Positions 12,140-23,269 of a stretch of DNA of 64,000 nt are shown here, piece after piece; positions within the stretch are counted from its first letter, which is position 1, and every line of letters begins with the position of its first letter. Position numbers and translations under genes: made by a program. The notes under the pieces were generated by a model. It worked only from the letters and a program-made list of their open reading frames with translations. It was not told the origin of the DNA and did no database searches. The stretch is from Sipunculus nudus (Eukaryota > Annelida > Sipuncula > Golfingiida > Sipunculidae): positions 34,911,339-34,975,338 of the forward strand of contig CM049316.1 in NCBI GenBank assembly GCA_026874595.1, written 5' to 3'.

Positions 12140-12425
12140 GGATAGTCTTAGCTGTAGAACAAAGCAGAAAACATTTGTGTGAAAGTTACTATATCTTATA
12201 ATGTTAACGTTTCTAATACTGAACCATAGCGCTTCGGAGGGCCGTCTTTGTCTTTATGAAAGTGACGAAGTTTTCCTTTTTCTGGTTACTCTAAACGAAG
12301 TTCTTATACTCTGTCTATAAGATTCAAATGTAATAAATTCATATGTAGATAGCTTAGATGGCAAAATCCGTTTGTCATTCGTGTATCTGCTCTACAGTTT
12401 GACCCCTGTCACCTGAAGGTTAACA
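12140..12425 (+). repeat. Shared segment linking blocks B, C and D
   Basis: Matches 7,080-7,390 in reverse orientation and 27,070-27,260 and 34,500-34,670 in direct orientation ('cttata.t.t', 'taataaa..aagcc', 'gtatctgct.tacaatctgacc'). It is the clearest bridge showing that the left-hand (A/B) and right-hand (C/D/E) duplications belong to one family. Confidence 0.7.
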
Positions 12426-12429
12426 TAGA

Positions 12430-13690
12430 AACCGAACTATTAGAAACAAGACCAAAGTAAATGTAAACACTGATAGAAATACCCCCAATACCTTGCCTGC
12501 TCTGCCACACTGAAAACTGCTAAAAATGAACGAACCAGCTATTTCTTTACGCTGATCTAGCCTAGTTGAATTTTCAGTATTAGATAGATCATAAAAAATA
12601 ATTGAGTCGAACAACCTGCGACCTACTCGCTTTGCGCCATCTGCCGTTATTAATGATAATGGGAATTATATATTTGCCATTCACCACTTTTATTTTGTTG
12701 TATACTTCGGTATTATCTCAGGTATGTTTGCAGAAGACCTGTCATGAAATAAGAAAAACATGACTTCCGTCCAATCTTCCGCATGGTACATTTTTTATAT
12801 GACAGTTAATCTATACTTTTTTGCACAGGCTGAGTTGAAAATATTCAATCAGAGTAGGACCCAACAGAAGAGTCACTTAACCGAACGTCCTTATAATCTA
12901 ATTATCATGTGCCTCACTACTGCCCTACAGAGCTAACATTGACCTGTTGAATAACTCATTGTAAATTGGCCAGTGATTTTGAAAGAAAGCCCTGCTGCTA
13001 TAAGCATAAGATTAATAGGTGCTATACAGGAAGGAAAGATTACAGTTTGATTCTAATAACAGATTAGAGTTTTATTCCGTATTGCATCATGGGGTCTGTA
13101 CATCTATACGATATGACCACGACGGAACTGCTAATTACCGCTATTCTATTGTTTATATTATATGTCGTACATATAATCCTAAAACGGTACGTGATGGGTT
13201 TAATCAAACAGATAATAGAGGGAAATCATACCCCTTAAACAGATGTAACAGGTGTGCAACAGTTAACAACAACTTAGTGGAACATACACACAAACAAGAT
13301 CCTAACTGATTCCACGCAGAGGTCCAAGTATTCATGAAAGTTTATCACAGCAAACCACGTGCTCGTTACAGGGAATATTTACCACCAATGTCTTCGTCAC
13401 AAGATAAACCGATATAATAATCATAACACAAAAAAATGAAAACATAACATAAATTCTTAAGGCACAGCAGTTTACGGAATTTATTATCCAGCTACAAATC
13501 TGGCTAACATAACTAAATCGTTTATTATATGGAGCAATAAAAGAACAGATAAGTCAACAATTTAAATAAACGGAATGTCGGATTCTTCAACTTTAATCTC
13601 AACATGTACCCAACACATAACCTTATAATTATATGGTTCAATCACACAATATTCCACTATATTTATATTTAGACGTGTAATATTCAATCA
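12430..13690. other. No firm feature; one unrecognised open frame at 13,019-13,309
   Basis: A plus-strand frame of 96 codons at 13,019-13,309 ends TGA and contains scattered Cys, His and Asn, but no domain is recognised and no splice or promoter signal is evident. The rest is AT-rich with no visible repeat. Confidence 0.4.
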
Positions 13691-13699
13691 GAGGACGCA

Positions 13700-14100
13700 C
13701 TGGTTAGTGCTACAGCAAACTAAATGGCAATTTACATGATGGACTTTCGACGGATTCGCCTGCCTTAATTTGGTATTGAACAACGCCTACACCTAAACTT
13801 TGTTAATAAAGCGGGACACCAATGACAGTGGTGCCCCATTAAGTCTAGAAAATGAGAATGTTACCGTCCGTGGAGGATAATTAAGATTTGATTTGTCTTC
13901 CCACGAGTCCGGCTGATTAAGCATTTTCCGAAGATCGTAAACACTGGGACCTCATGAGAACAGAACTAATAGATATACTTTGCAAAAGCAATTATTTCTC
14001 TGTCAGATAACTTTCAATTGACATTAACCTTGAAAAGTTTTATCCTTGTTGTGATAACATTGTGCTTCTTGTGTACCTTTTGTTTGCCTTAATATGGAAA
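13700..14100. repeat. Segment duplicated at 35,400-35,720
   Basis: The order 'attgaac.a.gcctaca', 'gacacca..gaca', 'aagtct.gaaaatgag/aaatcag', 'gt.tgtggaggataat' and 'tt.ccacgagtc' is shared with 35,480-35,600, followed by 'ttgttgtgataacat'-like sequence at 14,047 and 35,664. Direct orientation. Confidence 0.75.
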
Positions 14101-14189
14101 ACAGATTACACAAACGGTTTTGTTGTAAATTTAAGGGTGAGTGAAAACCACAGGTACTGCAGTCGCTGTCTACTTCATTTTATATGAAA

Positions 14190-14236
14190 TCTCTCTCTCT
14201 CTCCCTCTCCCTCTCGTCGATCGATCGATCTCTCTA
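14190..14236. repeat. (CT)n microsatellite with a GATC run
   Basis: 'tctctctc' and 'ccctctc' repeats pass into 'gtcgatcgatcgatctctct'. Confidence 0.9.
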
Positions 14237-14869
14237 ATCCGTAATGTAAGTAGTGTTCTATATCATCTTTGATGTAAATGGCTGCATTCAACCTGAGTTT
14301 GTGCGGGCGATCACCCCGCCACTTTTAAATATATTTTAAAACAAGACTTTTCTATAATGTCACTACCAAACGAGCCAGAGTAACATGGTTCTTTAAAATT
14401 TGACAGCATGTAAAAAGCAGAGCAGAATCATCTAAAGGCATACCAGGGTCTTTGTTACAGAAGTTCAAAGGTCTCTGCAATTGTTTAATAAAGGTCGAGG
14501 CATGTTATTTCGACTAGAAAATGTTATGGCAAATGGTCATATTTCAAATTCCCACACCTCCGCACCAAAATTTAAGAGACAGTCGGAATTAGCCTCCATT
14601 TTAGGTTGACAATGCATGTTCATTTTATTTGACGATTATACCTTGCCCCATATATGTTTTCTGAAATTTAACATCTAACATCAGAGTGGTGCACATGTAA
14701 CAGCCTTTCTTATTCATTTTTACTACTTTTTATTCAGGACATTCTATCGATTCTTAATGTTTCAATATCATAAAACCTTTAAAGAACTCGAGACAAAGGA
14801 TATTTTCCTTAATCTTTTCACTCGCCATTTTTTTCACCAAGTCAATACATATATAAGATCTTATAAACC

Positions 14870-15185
14870 TTGAATTTGGCAAACGCTTTCGATTAGTCAG
14901 GTTATTGCTGTGTCAGCTACAATGATAACTGAGGAAAAAAACGGATGTTTATTGGTCTTCCACAATTGATACTAAGGCAGAGTCAGTACCTCAATGGGAT
15001 TCCTGGTCATTGACTCGTCTCCTTTAGGTAACATAAACGCATGAAGTACATCATGCTTTATAATGGCAGTGAATAAGTTATTTTGCAACGGGGACTTGTG
15101 CTGATAGTTTATGTATCGGACCATGTTGCATGACAAAGACCTCCAGCAGAACATATCACAATGGCCCAGTCATTGTACTTTGCAT
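14870..15185 (+). repeat. Segment duplicated in inverted orientation at 35,990-36,335
   Basis: Shares 'ttattgctgtgtcag', 'gtcattgactc', 'cctttaggtaacata', 'cagtgaataagttatttt' and 'gtttatgtatc' with the reverse complement of 35,990-36,335. The neighbouring 13.7-14.1 kb piece is direct, so an inversion breakpoint lies between 14.1 and 14.87 kb in one copy. The minus frame 14,972-15,154 is within this block. Confidence 0.8.
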
Positions 15186-15834
15186 GTTCTATTATTCACT
15201 GTATTATACAAGTCATTGCAATATTACTTAACTGATAGGCTACATTCAGCTAATGGGCTTGCCAGACTGACACTTGAAATAATTGAATAAATATTTCATA
15301 TTTTAGCATGCTCATAGTTAAGGTCATCGGCAAAATTCAATCTTTTTTGGAAGTTAATTGGAACTTATTGGACCATATAGGCTTAACTTAAAATAAGAAC
15401 AATTAAAAAAAAAGACTACCAGAGGTCACGCGCTTGCCGGAATTCAGACAAACAGTAATACCCAGGTCAATGTCAGTGAGGACACAGTGCGACGAAAAAT
15501 AAGGTACAGATTATATGGCTGTGATTGTTTTTGACAAAGATGTGAAGGAAGTACTCAGACCCAGAGTGGGAGACCGATAACAATATCATGTCAAAAAGAA
15601 GACACTAGTTTCAAAAGGATTCCTGCAAAACTGTGGCCTGTAGAATGCTTTATGTAAGACACAAGAAACAGCAAGAAGGCGAAATTTAGGACAACGGACA
15701 AGGGACACAAAGTTGAGACAAGATGAATAGACCATGTTATGAAGAAGACACAAAGAAAGGAAATGAGTCTCAGTTTGTGAAGAAAGGGCCAATATTGACA
15801 AAGTTATAGTGAAAAGAAAATTTCTATGTTTTTG

Positions 15835-15866
15835 TATGACCTTGACCTTGACCTTGACCTTCGACC
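15835..15866 (-). repeat. (GACCTT)n short tandem run
   Basis: Four consecutive 'gaccttgacctt' type units. The same hexamer in reverse ('aaggtc') recurs through the 18.3-20.4 kb element, so this may be a fragment of that family. Confidence 0.6.
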
Positions 15867-15884
15867 TATGTTGACCAAAAACAA

Positions 15885-16000
15885 AAGGCTTCCAGGTTAT
15901 TTTACCATAGACAATATAGAGTAGACTTACCAATGAGCGTTGAGTATATGGTCCGGAAATGAAGCTCGGCCGCCGCCATATTGGGACCTTACAAACGGAC
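15885..16000 (-). repeat. Left arm of an inverted promoter-like repeat pair
   Basis: Read on the minus strand: 'gtaaggtcccaatatggcgg', 'gccgagcttc', 'cgctcattgg', 'tctactctatattgtctatg'. The plus strand at 23,152-23,240 carries the same series. The two are 7.2 kb apart in opposite orientation. The unit contains a YY1-type 'aatATGGCGGC' motif and an 'attgg' (CCAAT-type) box. It could be a dispersed repeat that includes promoter sequence, or arms of an inverted duplication. Confidence 0.7.
15931..15979 (-). CDS. Candidate first exon, divergent to gene X
   Basis: On the minus strand an ATG at 15,979 inside a YY1-like 'aatATGGCGGC' opens 16 codons (starting MAAAELHF) followed by a good donor, 'attG|GTAAGT' (donor bases 15,925-15,930). 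Many animal genes carry this motif at the start codon. The plus-strand copy at 23,174 has the same ATG and Ala-Ala-Ala-Glu-Leu start, but the donor is changed to GTCGGT. No convincing second exon was found. An acceptor near 15,638 gives only about 15 more codons. The likeness to 23.17 kb extends into the intron, so the whole unit may be a repeat rather than a gene. Confidence 0.22.
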
Positions 16001-16013
16001 CACATGCACGTCA
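15979..16013. promoter_or_regulatory. Candidate short bidirectional promoter region
   Basis: Only 34 bases separate the minus-strand ATG (15,979) and the plus-strand ATG (16,013) of two candidate first exons. The region is richer in G and C than its surroundings and overlaps the 'atATGGCGGC' YY1-type motif. No TATA box is seen, which fits YY1/initiator promoters. Function is inferred only. Confidence 0.3.
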
Positions 16014-17068
16014 TGTGGCTTGCATGGACGGTTTCACGTATTGTCAGCTGTAAGAAGATTGGTGGAGATGAAGAGGACTATAAATTTAACAAAGTATATT
16101 TTATACCTCACTAGGTATTAGTTTGAATGGAGGACACCAAAAAGGTTTTGCACTGTAGTGTCAAATTTGAAGTATATCTTGCAGTTTTACTCGTATTATC
16201 GCCCTTAAATTTCGTTTGAAAATCAGTCATTTCTTCTTGCTTCTGCATTAGTAATTTCAAGATAATTACGTGGCTTTGCTACAATTGAAATACGGCAAAA
16301 AAATGATAAGATTTGTATTCAAACTTTAGTAAAAAGATATATTTTTGTTACACAGTAATATTATATTGTTAAAATTGTCATTGTGGCTACACTGACTTTT
16401 TTCTGTTCTTTACTTTAGACTTGTAGTTTTACCAGAGACTGCCAGTGGCAGGATGCCATGCTGTCGGTCTCAATGCCACGAGTCTTAGATTGAGAGTATC
16501 ATGCAGTACACGTATACAGATAGTGTATGATGTCCAACATGAACTTGTTTGACCCTTGAGGGAGCAACAGAACTGCATTGATGCATACTGCACTCAGCAG
16601 AAAGTGGTATGAAGTTTGATAGATGCAAATATCAGATTTCACCTTTTCTATTGGATCACAGACAGGTACATAAAAAACAGCATTATATGAAATGTGTAAT
16701 AAATTTATAATTATCATTATGAGTTTGTGAATATAGTTTAGCTAGCCATGGTTTTTTTTTGGGGGGGGGGAGGGTAGGACAAAGGCCCATCCTGACAAAA
16801 GCCCACCCTGACAAAAGCCCACTGGACAAGAGCCCACCCCTTAAAGTGCAGACTTGGACAAGAGCCCAACCTTGACGCAAATATAAAATTATACAATTTT
16901 ACAATATTTTTGTAAAGTTTTTTTTTTCAAATACTACTGTATCATTTTCAAAATGTATATAACATTTTTCATAATAATGACAAGTATTTAATATGTTTAT
17001 GTGCTCATATACATGCTTATAAATCTGTTATAAAGTGATCTGTGTTATATATCTGTCTAAAGCTTGAT

Positions 17069-17136
<68 letters not shown>

Positions 17137-17275
17137 TAGGCTATATATAAGTGTACATATGTGTTATATTTATATGTTTCATAGATCTCTGTATAGATCC
17201 ATATATATATATATGTGTGTGTATAAAAATTTATAATATTTCATTTTATATATATATACATATAATATATATAAT

Positions 17276-17323
<48 letters not shown>

Positions 17324-19927
17324 TGTATATTTCCTGTAAAACAATAATGTCAATAGGCTAAGTAGTAATAATATAAATTATATGTTAATCATAATAATAA
17401 AATTTATATGTTAATTATAATTATACTCTTGATCTTTAAGATCCACACAGACCCATATACCACACTCAGGGGAATGTGATATCAATCTCTTGAGCAAATC
17501 TTCAGGCTAATTCGCTAGCTGGTTTCTGATTGGGTCTCCACAGCAATCAAAACAATCACAAACATCAAAGAGAATGCCTTGGGTTCTCCTGAACTATTAA
17601 CAGAGACATAAATAATATATATATATATAAATTATAATTAATATATCATATTAATATATAATATAAAGTATATTTATTTCCTGTAAAAACAATTACATCA
17701 GTGGGCTTAATAGGTATAATATAAATTTGAGTTATTAGGGAGTTATTTTGTGTTGTTATATATATTTATATATATTTCATATATTATATGTACAATATTA
17801 TATAATATAATAATATATTATTATAATAAAATATATATCAAAATAGTGATCTATCAAGTGATATTTGAAAAACACATATATGTACACTTATGCACAACAG
17901 GACAAAGTATTTGCAGTAGTTTGGTTCATCTTCTTACCAAACCAACAAGTCTTATTGGCTGAGATACTTGAAAATGCGATATAACATCATAATACAAAGA
18001 CTATCTCCTGCATTAATCCTAGACTATATAGTAAGATATAGGCAGGCCTTATTTCTACCCCCCCCCCCCCTTATGAAAAAGGCTGGTACAGTCATATTTT
18101 GGAAGTTAACTGTTGGTAAAGTGACCAAAAATTGGTGTTCATTCTTTTCAGCTTTAAAGCAAATAAATTTTTTTTTTTTGGCAAAATCCTCTCATGTACT
18201 TTTATAGTAGTATTAGAGAGACGGTTACATATGATAAGGTCCTTAAAATAAAGTATTCATTTCAGCTCAGCTGACTGTAAGTCATCTGAGCTATAGTCGT
18301 GGTCCACTGTCCGTCGTCTGTTTGTTAGACTGACACGTTTTGAAACCCTTAGACCTATGAATAAAAAAATTGGCATACTGTTAGACATCCCCAAGATCTC
18401 CTAGCAAGCCTTTAACTGGGTCACTGCGACTTCGTAACTTAGAAAGATTAAGAGAAAACCTAAATTTTCCATTAAAAACCTATTATCACAGTTCAGGACT
18501 GCCTAATATCAAAACCACTCTTCCAATTTTCTTCATATTTACCATAAATATTTCCATATATGGTTTCAAAGTACATGCCAGATATAAAGTCAGTATTACT
18601 TAGTTTGTAAAAGTTATGAGGCCAAAGATGCACTTTATAAAAAATCAGGAAAAATAATTACTCACTTAACATGATAAGTGTTGGAGCTAAAGTAGCACAA
18701 GAATGATTTGGAACACCTGATCCATATCAGTAGATGGATAGCATCTGTTCTCATCAGTAAGCCCTGGTTCTGTGTCTGTTTGCTCAGACTATAGTGCTGT
18801 CAGCCCTTAGCTCACAATACTATGTATAGTCAAGGTAGTTAAAGTTGACTGGCAGCTGCTCCCCTGATGGGTTGTTTCAGTAATTTACCATATCAGTGAT
18901 TTCATCTTGAACATTTTGAATGTTTCTGTGGTGTCAAAATTGGTGAAAATCACTAGAAATTTTTTGCATATTTTTAGGTCAAGGTCACAGGACCCACTTC
19001 TGTGAAAAGTTTGTGGATGCATTTTAAGCCAAACTTTTTCATCCAAAACCTGTGACCTTTCACATGTGGCTCACCTACTAAATGGGTGAAGAATCCTATA
19101 GATTTTGAGGGAACAAGATGAAAGGTCAAGGTCACAGTATCTACTATCAGATACCACAAGATGGTGATATCTACTTCTTTAAAAAACTTGTAGACATATT
19201 TCAAGCTAGACTTTTCATTCCAAACCTTTCACCATTGACATATTGCTTCTCTGCCAACAGGGGATGAGGCCTGTTGATTTTTAGGTCAAAGGTCAAGTTC
19301 ACCGCACCCACTTCTTGCGTGGAATCATTTTAAGGCAAACATTTAAACCTATGCCTCCAATCTGTCTTATATGGCTTACCTACCAACAGAGGAAGAACCC
19401 TGTTGATGTTGAGTTCTAAAGGTCAGAGATCAAGATCACAATAATTAATTGTTCCAAATGCTTGTGAAACTATTTCAGGCTAAACTATTCATCCCCAAAC
19501 CTTAGGTCTCTCACAAATGCCTCGTCTAGGCATCACTCAATTTGATTCAAACTTCTTATTTATAGGTCTTTTTGCTTGAAAGTTGAAGAAATAACTTATT
19601 GATTTTGGGGTCAGCTGGACAGGAGGTTAAAGGTTGCAGGTCAAAGTTATTCACACATTTGTTGCCAAGTGATTACTCCAGTTTTAAGTTGTTAGGAGTA
19701 TCCTATCGCTTAAGGAAATAATTCAGTTGATATGTGGGCAAGGTCATAGGTCAGGGTTGTTCACAATTAAAACTTACTTTGTAGACCATCTCTATTTGTC
19801 TTGTATATATATCTAGTGCACTTCAGCTGGTACATCTCATTGTGTGGCCCTAATTGTGAGCGAAACTTTCGATATATGAATCCCTTTTGTATCAGCCCAT
19901 TGAATGATAAGTACATAATTAGTATAT

Positions 19928-19973
<46 letters not shown>

Positions 19974-20780
19974 CTCAAGAACTGTTTAAGTGAATGCACT
20001 GGGATGTTTATTAATGTAATCTTGCAAAGGATTGAGTCAAATATATATAAAAAAGTATGATCATAATTTATGAGAGTTCAGTACAGTTTGTTTGTATTGA
20101 AAAAACATTCATACAGAAGCACCCATTTCCCAATAATTCTTACATGGATTTTCCTGATCTATGCAATATATGTTGTTCTTATATTTGGACCGTGTGGTGT
20201 TCCTTTTGAGACTGACAGGTATCAAGCAAGCTATTGGATTAGTTCCTGATAGCTCAACAACCATACATTTTGCCTCAGACCATCAAGTCACTGTGTGATA
20301 TACATTTCTGTCATCGTAGAAAGTTTCAACAAAACTGGCAAATAAGTTCTTCAGTGATTTGACTTGAAGTTGTTAATGTCAGCCCATGATATCACAGATC
20401 ATGCTTGGCAGCTGAGCGTCATGACCCATTGGTCACTTGTTTGAAAATAACAATTATCCAAAGCTCAGTGAAAAACTGACAAGTCTGTCACAGTAATCAT
20501 GTTAATTGATCTGAAATACAAAATTTAAGGAAATGACACTAGTTAAATAATACTATACCATGCTAACATATCATTCCTCTCTTTGAAAAATAAATATAAC
20601 TTTCTCTTTTTAATTAGACCAATGTATTAACTAAACACTTCATAAAATTGCAAACTTGAGATCAGTTATTTTTTTTTCCAGGAAACGTCAAAGATGCTAA
20701 TATGTGGTGCTGTCTTTGGATATCACATTGCCCGTCTTGCCTGGGTGTACACTACATCAGACCATGAGATACCTGAATAA
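16013..20780 (+). CDS. Gene X: small two-exon protein with one likely membrane segment
   Basis: Exon 1 (16,013-16,093) starts with ATG and encodes 27 residues: MWLAWTVSRIVSC, then an acidic patch GGDEEDYKFNK, ending at a donor aaa|GTATAT in phase 0. The last exon (20,682-20,780) follows a strong acceptor, a T-run then 'ccag', and continues in phase 0: ETSKMLICGAVFGYH, a hydrophobic stretch IARLAWVY, tail TTSDHEIPE, stop TAA at 20,778. The joined product is about 59 residues with a central to C-terminal membrane helix. An ATTAAA polyadenylation-type signal lies at 20,902. The 4.6-kb intron holds microsatellites and the 2.2-kb mobile element. An alternative last exon follows a good acceptor at 16,419 and runs 24 codons to TGA, with AATAAA at 16,700. 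I do not recognise the family. Small mitochondrial or ER membrane proteins look like this, but that is a guess. Confidence 0.42.
16741..16878. repeat. Short tandem repeat 'gacaaaagcccacc'
   Basis: A T-run and G-run (16,750-16,770) are followed by five to six imperfect 15-18 base units of the type 'tgacaaaagcccaccc'. The minus frame at 16,683-16,880 is a by-product. Confidence 0.85.
17050..17900. repeat. Extremely AT-rich region with two (AT)n microsatellites
   Basis: Long AT runs at 17,071-17,134 and 17,279-17,320, with broken TATA-rich sequence to 17,850. A unit 'ttcctgtaaaa.caat...tca.t.ggct.a.tag' occurs at 17,331 and again at 17,677, so the microsatellite and its flank were duplicated about 345 bases apart. 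All Tyr-Ile frames here are artefacts. Confidence 0.9.
18259..20440 (+). mobile_element. Non-autonomous element of about 2.2 kb with internal tandem units
   Basis: The left end 'ttcagctcagctgac' leads into 'gtccgtcgtctg' typical of a family abundant in bivalves. The right end is 'cagctgagcgtcatgaccca' plus hairpin 'ggtcacttgt'. The ends share the inverted 'gctcagctg'. Inside, 'aggtcaaggtcac' or a variant recurs near 18,977, 19,124, 19,284, 19,424, 19,630 and 19,738, marking degenerate units of about 150 bases, each with 'cc.ctt', 'tttaagcc.aact', 'ccaa.cct' and 'gt.tgattt' segments. No protein is encoded. This organisation fits Helitron-like/HINE or pearl-type elements, but the 3' 'cttg' is not the usual CTRR, so the class is uncertain. 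An (AT)n run occupies 19,931-19,971. Confidence 0.6.
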
Positions 20781-20909
20781 TGCTGTGAACTGACCAACGC
20801 ATTGATTGTTGTTCCAACCACCTACAATTGTGTATATTTGTAATGGTACACTGTCTTATGTGTAAAATTTGCATTTTACCAAGGCCATTTACTCTTAGCT
20901 TATTAAATA

Positions 20910-22115
20910 GTAACAATGTGGTCTGTATTTTTATGGAATATCCTATTGGGTTTTGATGAGATCAGTTTTTTTTATGGAGATATGATAGAAGAAAAAGTAT
21001 TTTGTTAAATTCTCTTAAAATGTTAAAGTGAATTAAAACAAGGTTTAGTACAACTAATATGCATGACAATGTAAGAGATAAGGAAAATATCTGATCTGAT
21101 AAATATACAGAATCATATTGACATTGCCAATATTCATATACACATCTATGTAAATAATATCTAAATTATATACATGTGATATTATTTCCCATATTATTGG
21201 GATATGTTAATCAGTATAGCCATTGTATATTATTACAAATTTATATAATCTAGATATAATGTATAAATTCACTCATTACCTTTTCTCACTGGAGAAAATT
21301 TAGAATAATCCAAAATACAGAGATAACATATAAAATATATTTCTACCTTATATCATGCAGTTTGTTTTTAAATAGCAAGTTATATACATTTGTATGCATC
21401 AAGGATGATCCTACACCAATCTTACTGATGCCGGAGGTTACAAACATAATTGATATATTATGCAATCTTGGTGTTTATCTTTTTAATAACTTTGTTAATA
21501 TTTTCTATAAGTGTGACTTGATTAGTATATAAAAAATGTCCATAAAGTAAACTTTAATTATATGTAATTATATCTTGTAAAATATATCAGGAGACCTGCA
21601 TGTTATAGTGTTAAGTTCAAGATCTTGGTCCTTTTATAAGAGAGAGAGGGGGGGAGAGGTGTAAAAAATTCCAATTGGTGTATTTATATATTTAATATTA
21701 TTTATATATGTACCTGCAAGTGACTGTTTTGAAAATTAAAAACGATAAAAATACTATATATCCTTTTCTGTTTTCTTTTGCAACTATTGTTTAAAATTTG
21801 TGAGGGCATGTCAACCAAATATTGAAAGACAAGTTACTCAGTTATGGAGTTTACAATTTTATACAGTAATCAATATCACATTAAACAGGGTAACGACAAG
21901 TTGTGATGGACATGTCCACAACCTGATCAAGTGGGGATGCAGACCAGTTTGTGATGCAGGGATTTGTTTCTTTCAGCTTACCTGTACACTAGAATTTCTC
22001 TAATTCTGACAGTTCACACCATCATTGACAGTTCACACCATCAGGCGCCATGTTCGAGAAACATCGACATTGGTTCCCCATTATTGCATTAACAATATGC
22101 CAACCATATGTACAA
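20910..22115. other. No recognisable gene; likely 3' flank of gene X
   Basis: AT-rich sequence. A (GA)n-(G)n run lies at 21,641-21,658 and an 18-base unit 'tgacagttcacaccatca' is repeated head to tail at 22,008-22,043. Nothing else stands out. Confidence 0.5.
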
Positions 22116-22340
22116 TATACAGAAGCGGATCAAGTGGGAGGGTCCAGGGTGAACTGGACCCCCCCCCCCCTTTTTTTTTTCATCGGAAGCAATCTTTTTT
22201 TATGGGCTTCAGACAAAATTTCGTGGCTTTGACCCCCCTTTTCTGGACCTTGGGATTTTTTTTTAGGTTTATCATTAGTCCTGCGTTGGAACCCCCCCCC
22301 CCCCTATTTTTTTTTCCTTAATCCTGGATTCTCCCCTGAT
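22116..22340. repeat. Homopolymer-rich dispersed repeat (C-runs and T-runs)
   Basis: 'agcggatcaagtgggagggt' is followed by alternating runs of C and T with 'ctggacc' motifs. A similar start, 'gtggcggacctagcgggggc', occurs at 60,197. Such 'cggatc..gggggg' repeats are frequent in marine invertebrate genomes. The proline/phenylalanine frames here are artefacts. A separate long C-run is at 22,713-22,731. Confidence 0.55.
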
Positions 22341-22344
22341 TTAT

Positions 22345-23130
22345 GATCTATGATGCCAACCTGTATAGTCGAGTTGTATTTTTCGGGAGTTGCATGCAAA
22401 TTTACACCCTTTAATAAGTATTTTTTGCCATTTTCTCCACCCACAATAGAAGCCTTGTCCATTTTAGTTGCACATTTTCATGTGTGTGTTTTTTTTTGTT
22501 TTTTTTTTGGGGGGGGGCTAAATTCATCCTTTTGTATCTTCAACCTTCGTATATACAAACAGTGCATATATATACACAACAATGAACTAATGTCTAATTC
22601 TAATTAATGCACGATTGCAACTTTCCAGTTTTAAAAATAACATTTATGTACATGATTTTAACATGGAAATGTCTGTTGTCCAGTCAGAGCTACGAGGAGG
22701 CAGTTGACATTCTGCCCCCCCCCCCCCCCCACCCAAATTGAAATTCCCAATTTCATCAAAAGTTAAAATGGTTTTATATACATGCATCAGATTACTTATT
22801 AATCTCTAAATATTAAAGATTCCCAATTATTTTTTTACAGGTTCTTATGTGCAAAAACGTATAAGCGGTTGAAGTGCTTGACATTTGTAATTGTACGAAC
22901 CCGAAACATACCCGCACACCGCCGAAGTTTCTCGAGAGATCCGTCGCACATTTAGATTCAAAAGTTTGAAATACAAAAGTTCTGATTTATTAAATCCTAT
23001 TATTTTTCAACTTCGAAAAAATATGACCTTACTTTTGATTTCATTTAGCGGTAAAGCGATGTGTTAATCGGAAACACCGTTCACTTAAAATCAGTTCAAT
23101 GTAAACAGTACACTGTCACGTGGCTGAAGC
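22345..23130. other. No recognisable gene
   Basis: AT-rich. A possible acceptor 'ttttttacag' at 22,843 is followed by an open frame of about 37 codons in one phase, but nothing pairs with it upstream. Poly-T, poly-G and poly-C runs occur at 22,490-22,520 and 22,713. Confidence 0.4.
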
Positions 23131-23139
23131 GGGGCCCAA

Positions 23140-23265
23140 AGACTCGGTTGCACTCGACTTGTAAGGTCCCAAATATGGCGGCCGCCGAGCTTCGCCGAGC
23201 GCCGCTCATTGGTCGGTCTACTCTGTATGTCTATGTATTTTACTTTTAACCAACCAGGTAAGTTT
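23140..23265 (+). repeat. Right arm of the inverted promoter-like repeat pair
   Basis: Plus-strand 'gtaaggtcccaaatatggcg', 'gccgccgagcttcgcc', 'ccgctcattggtcgg', 'tctactctgtatgtctatg' and 'ttaacc' match the minus strand of 15,885-16,000. The similarity runs through the ATG and beyond the position of the donor site in the left arm. A frame of 25 codons opens at 23,174 and stops at 23,249; it is not convincing as a gene. Confidence 0.7.
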
Positions 23266-23269
23266 CAGG

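Noticed and set aside
15586-16014. 142-codon minus-strand frame
   Set aside because: It crosses the candidate promoter and the (GACCTT)n run, which supplies its Lys-Val repeats; no domain.
22025-22321. Pro/Phe-rich plus-strand frames
   Set aside because: Produced by C and T homopolymer runs in a dispersed repeat.
15885-23265. Inverted arms as terminal repeats of one 7-kb DNA transposon
   Set aside because: No transposase, no target duplication at the outer edges, and the interior is a patchwork including another complete element. Kept only as an open inverted pair.
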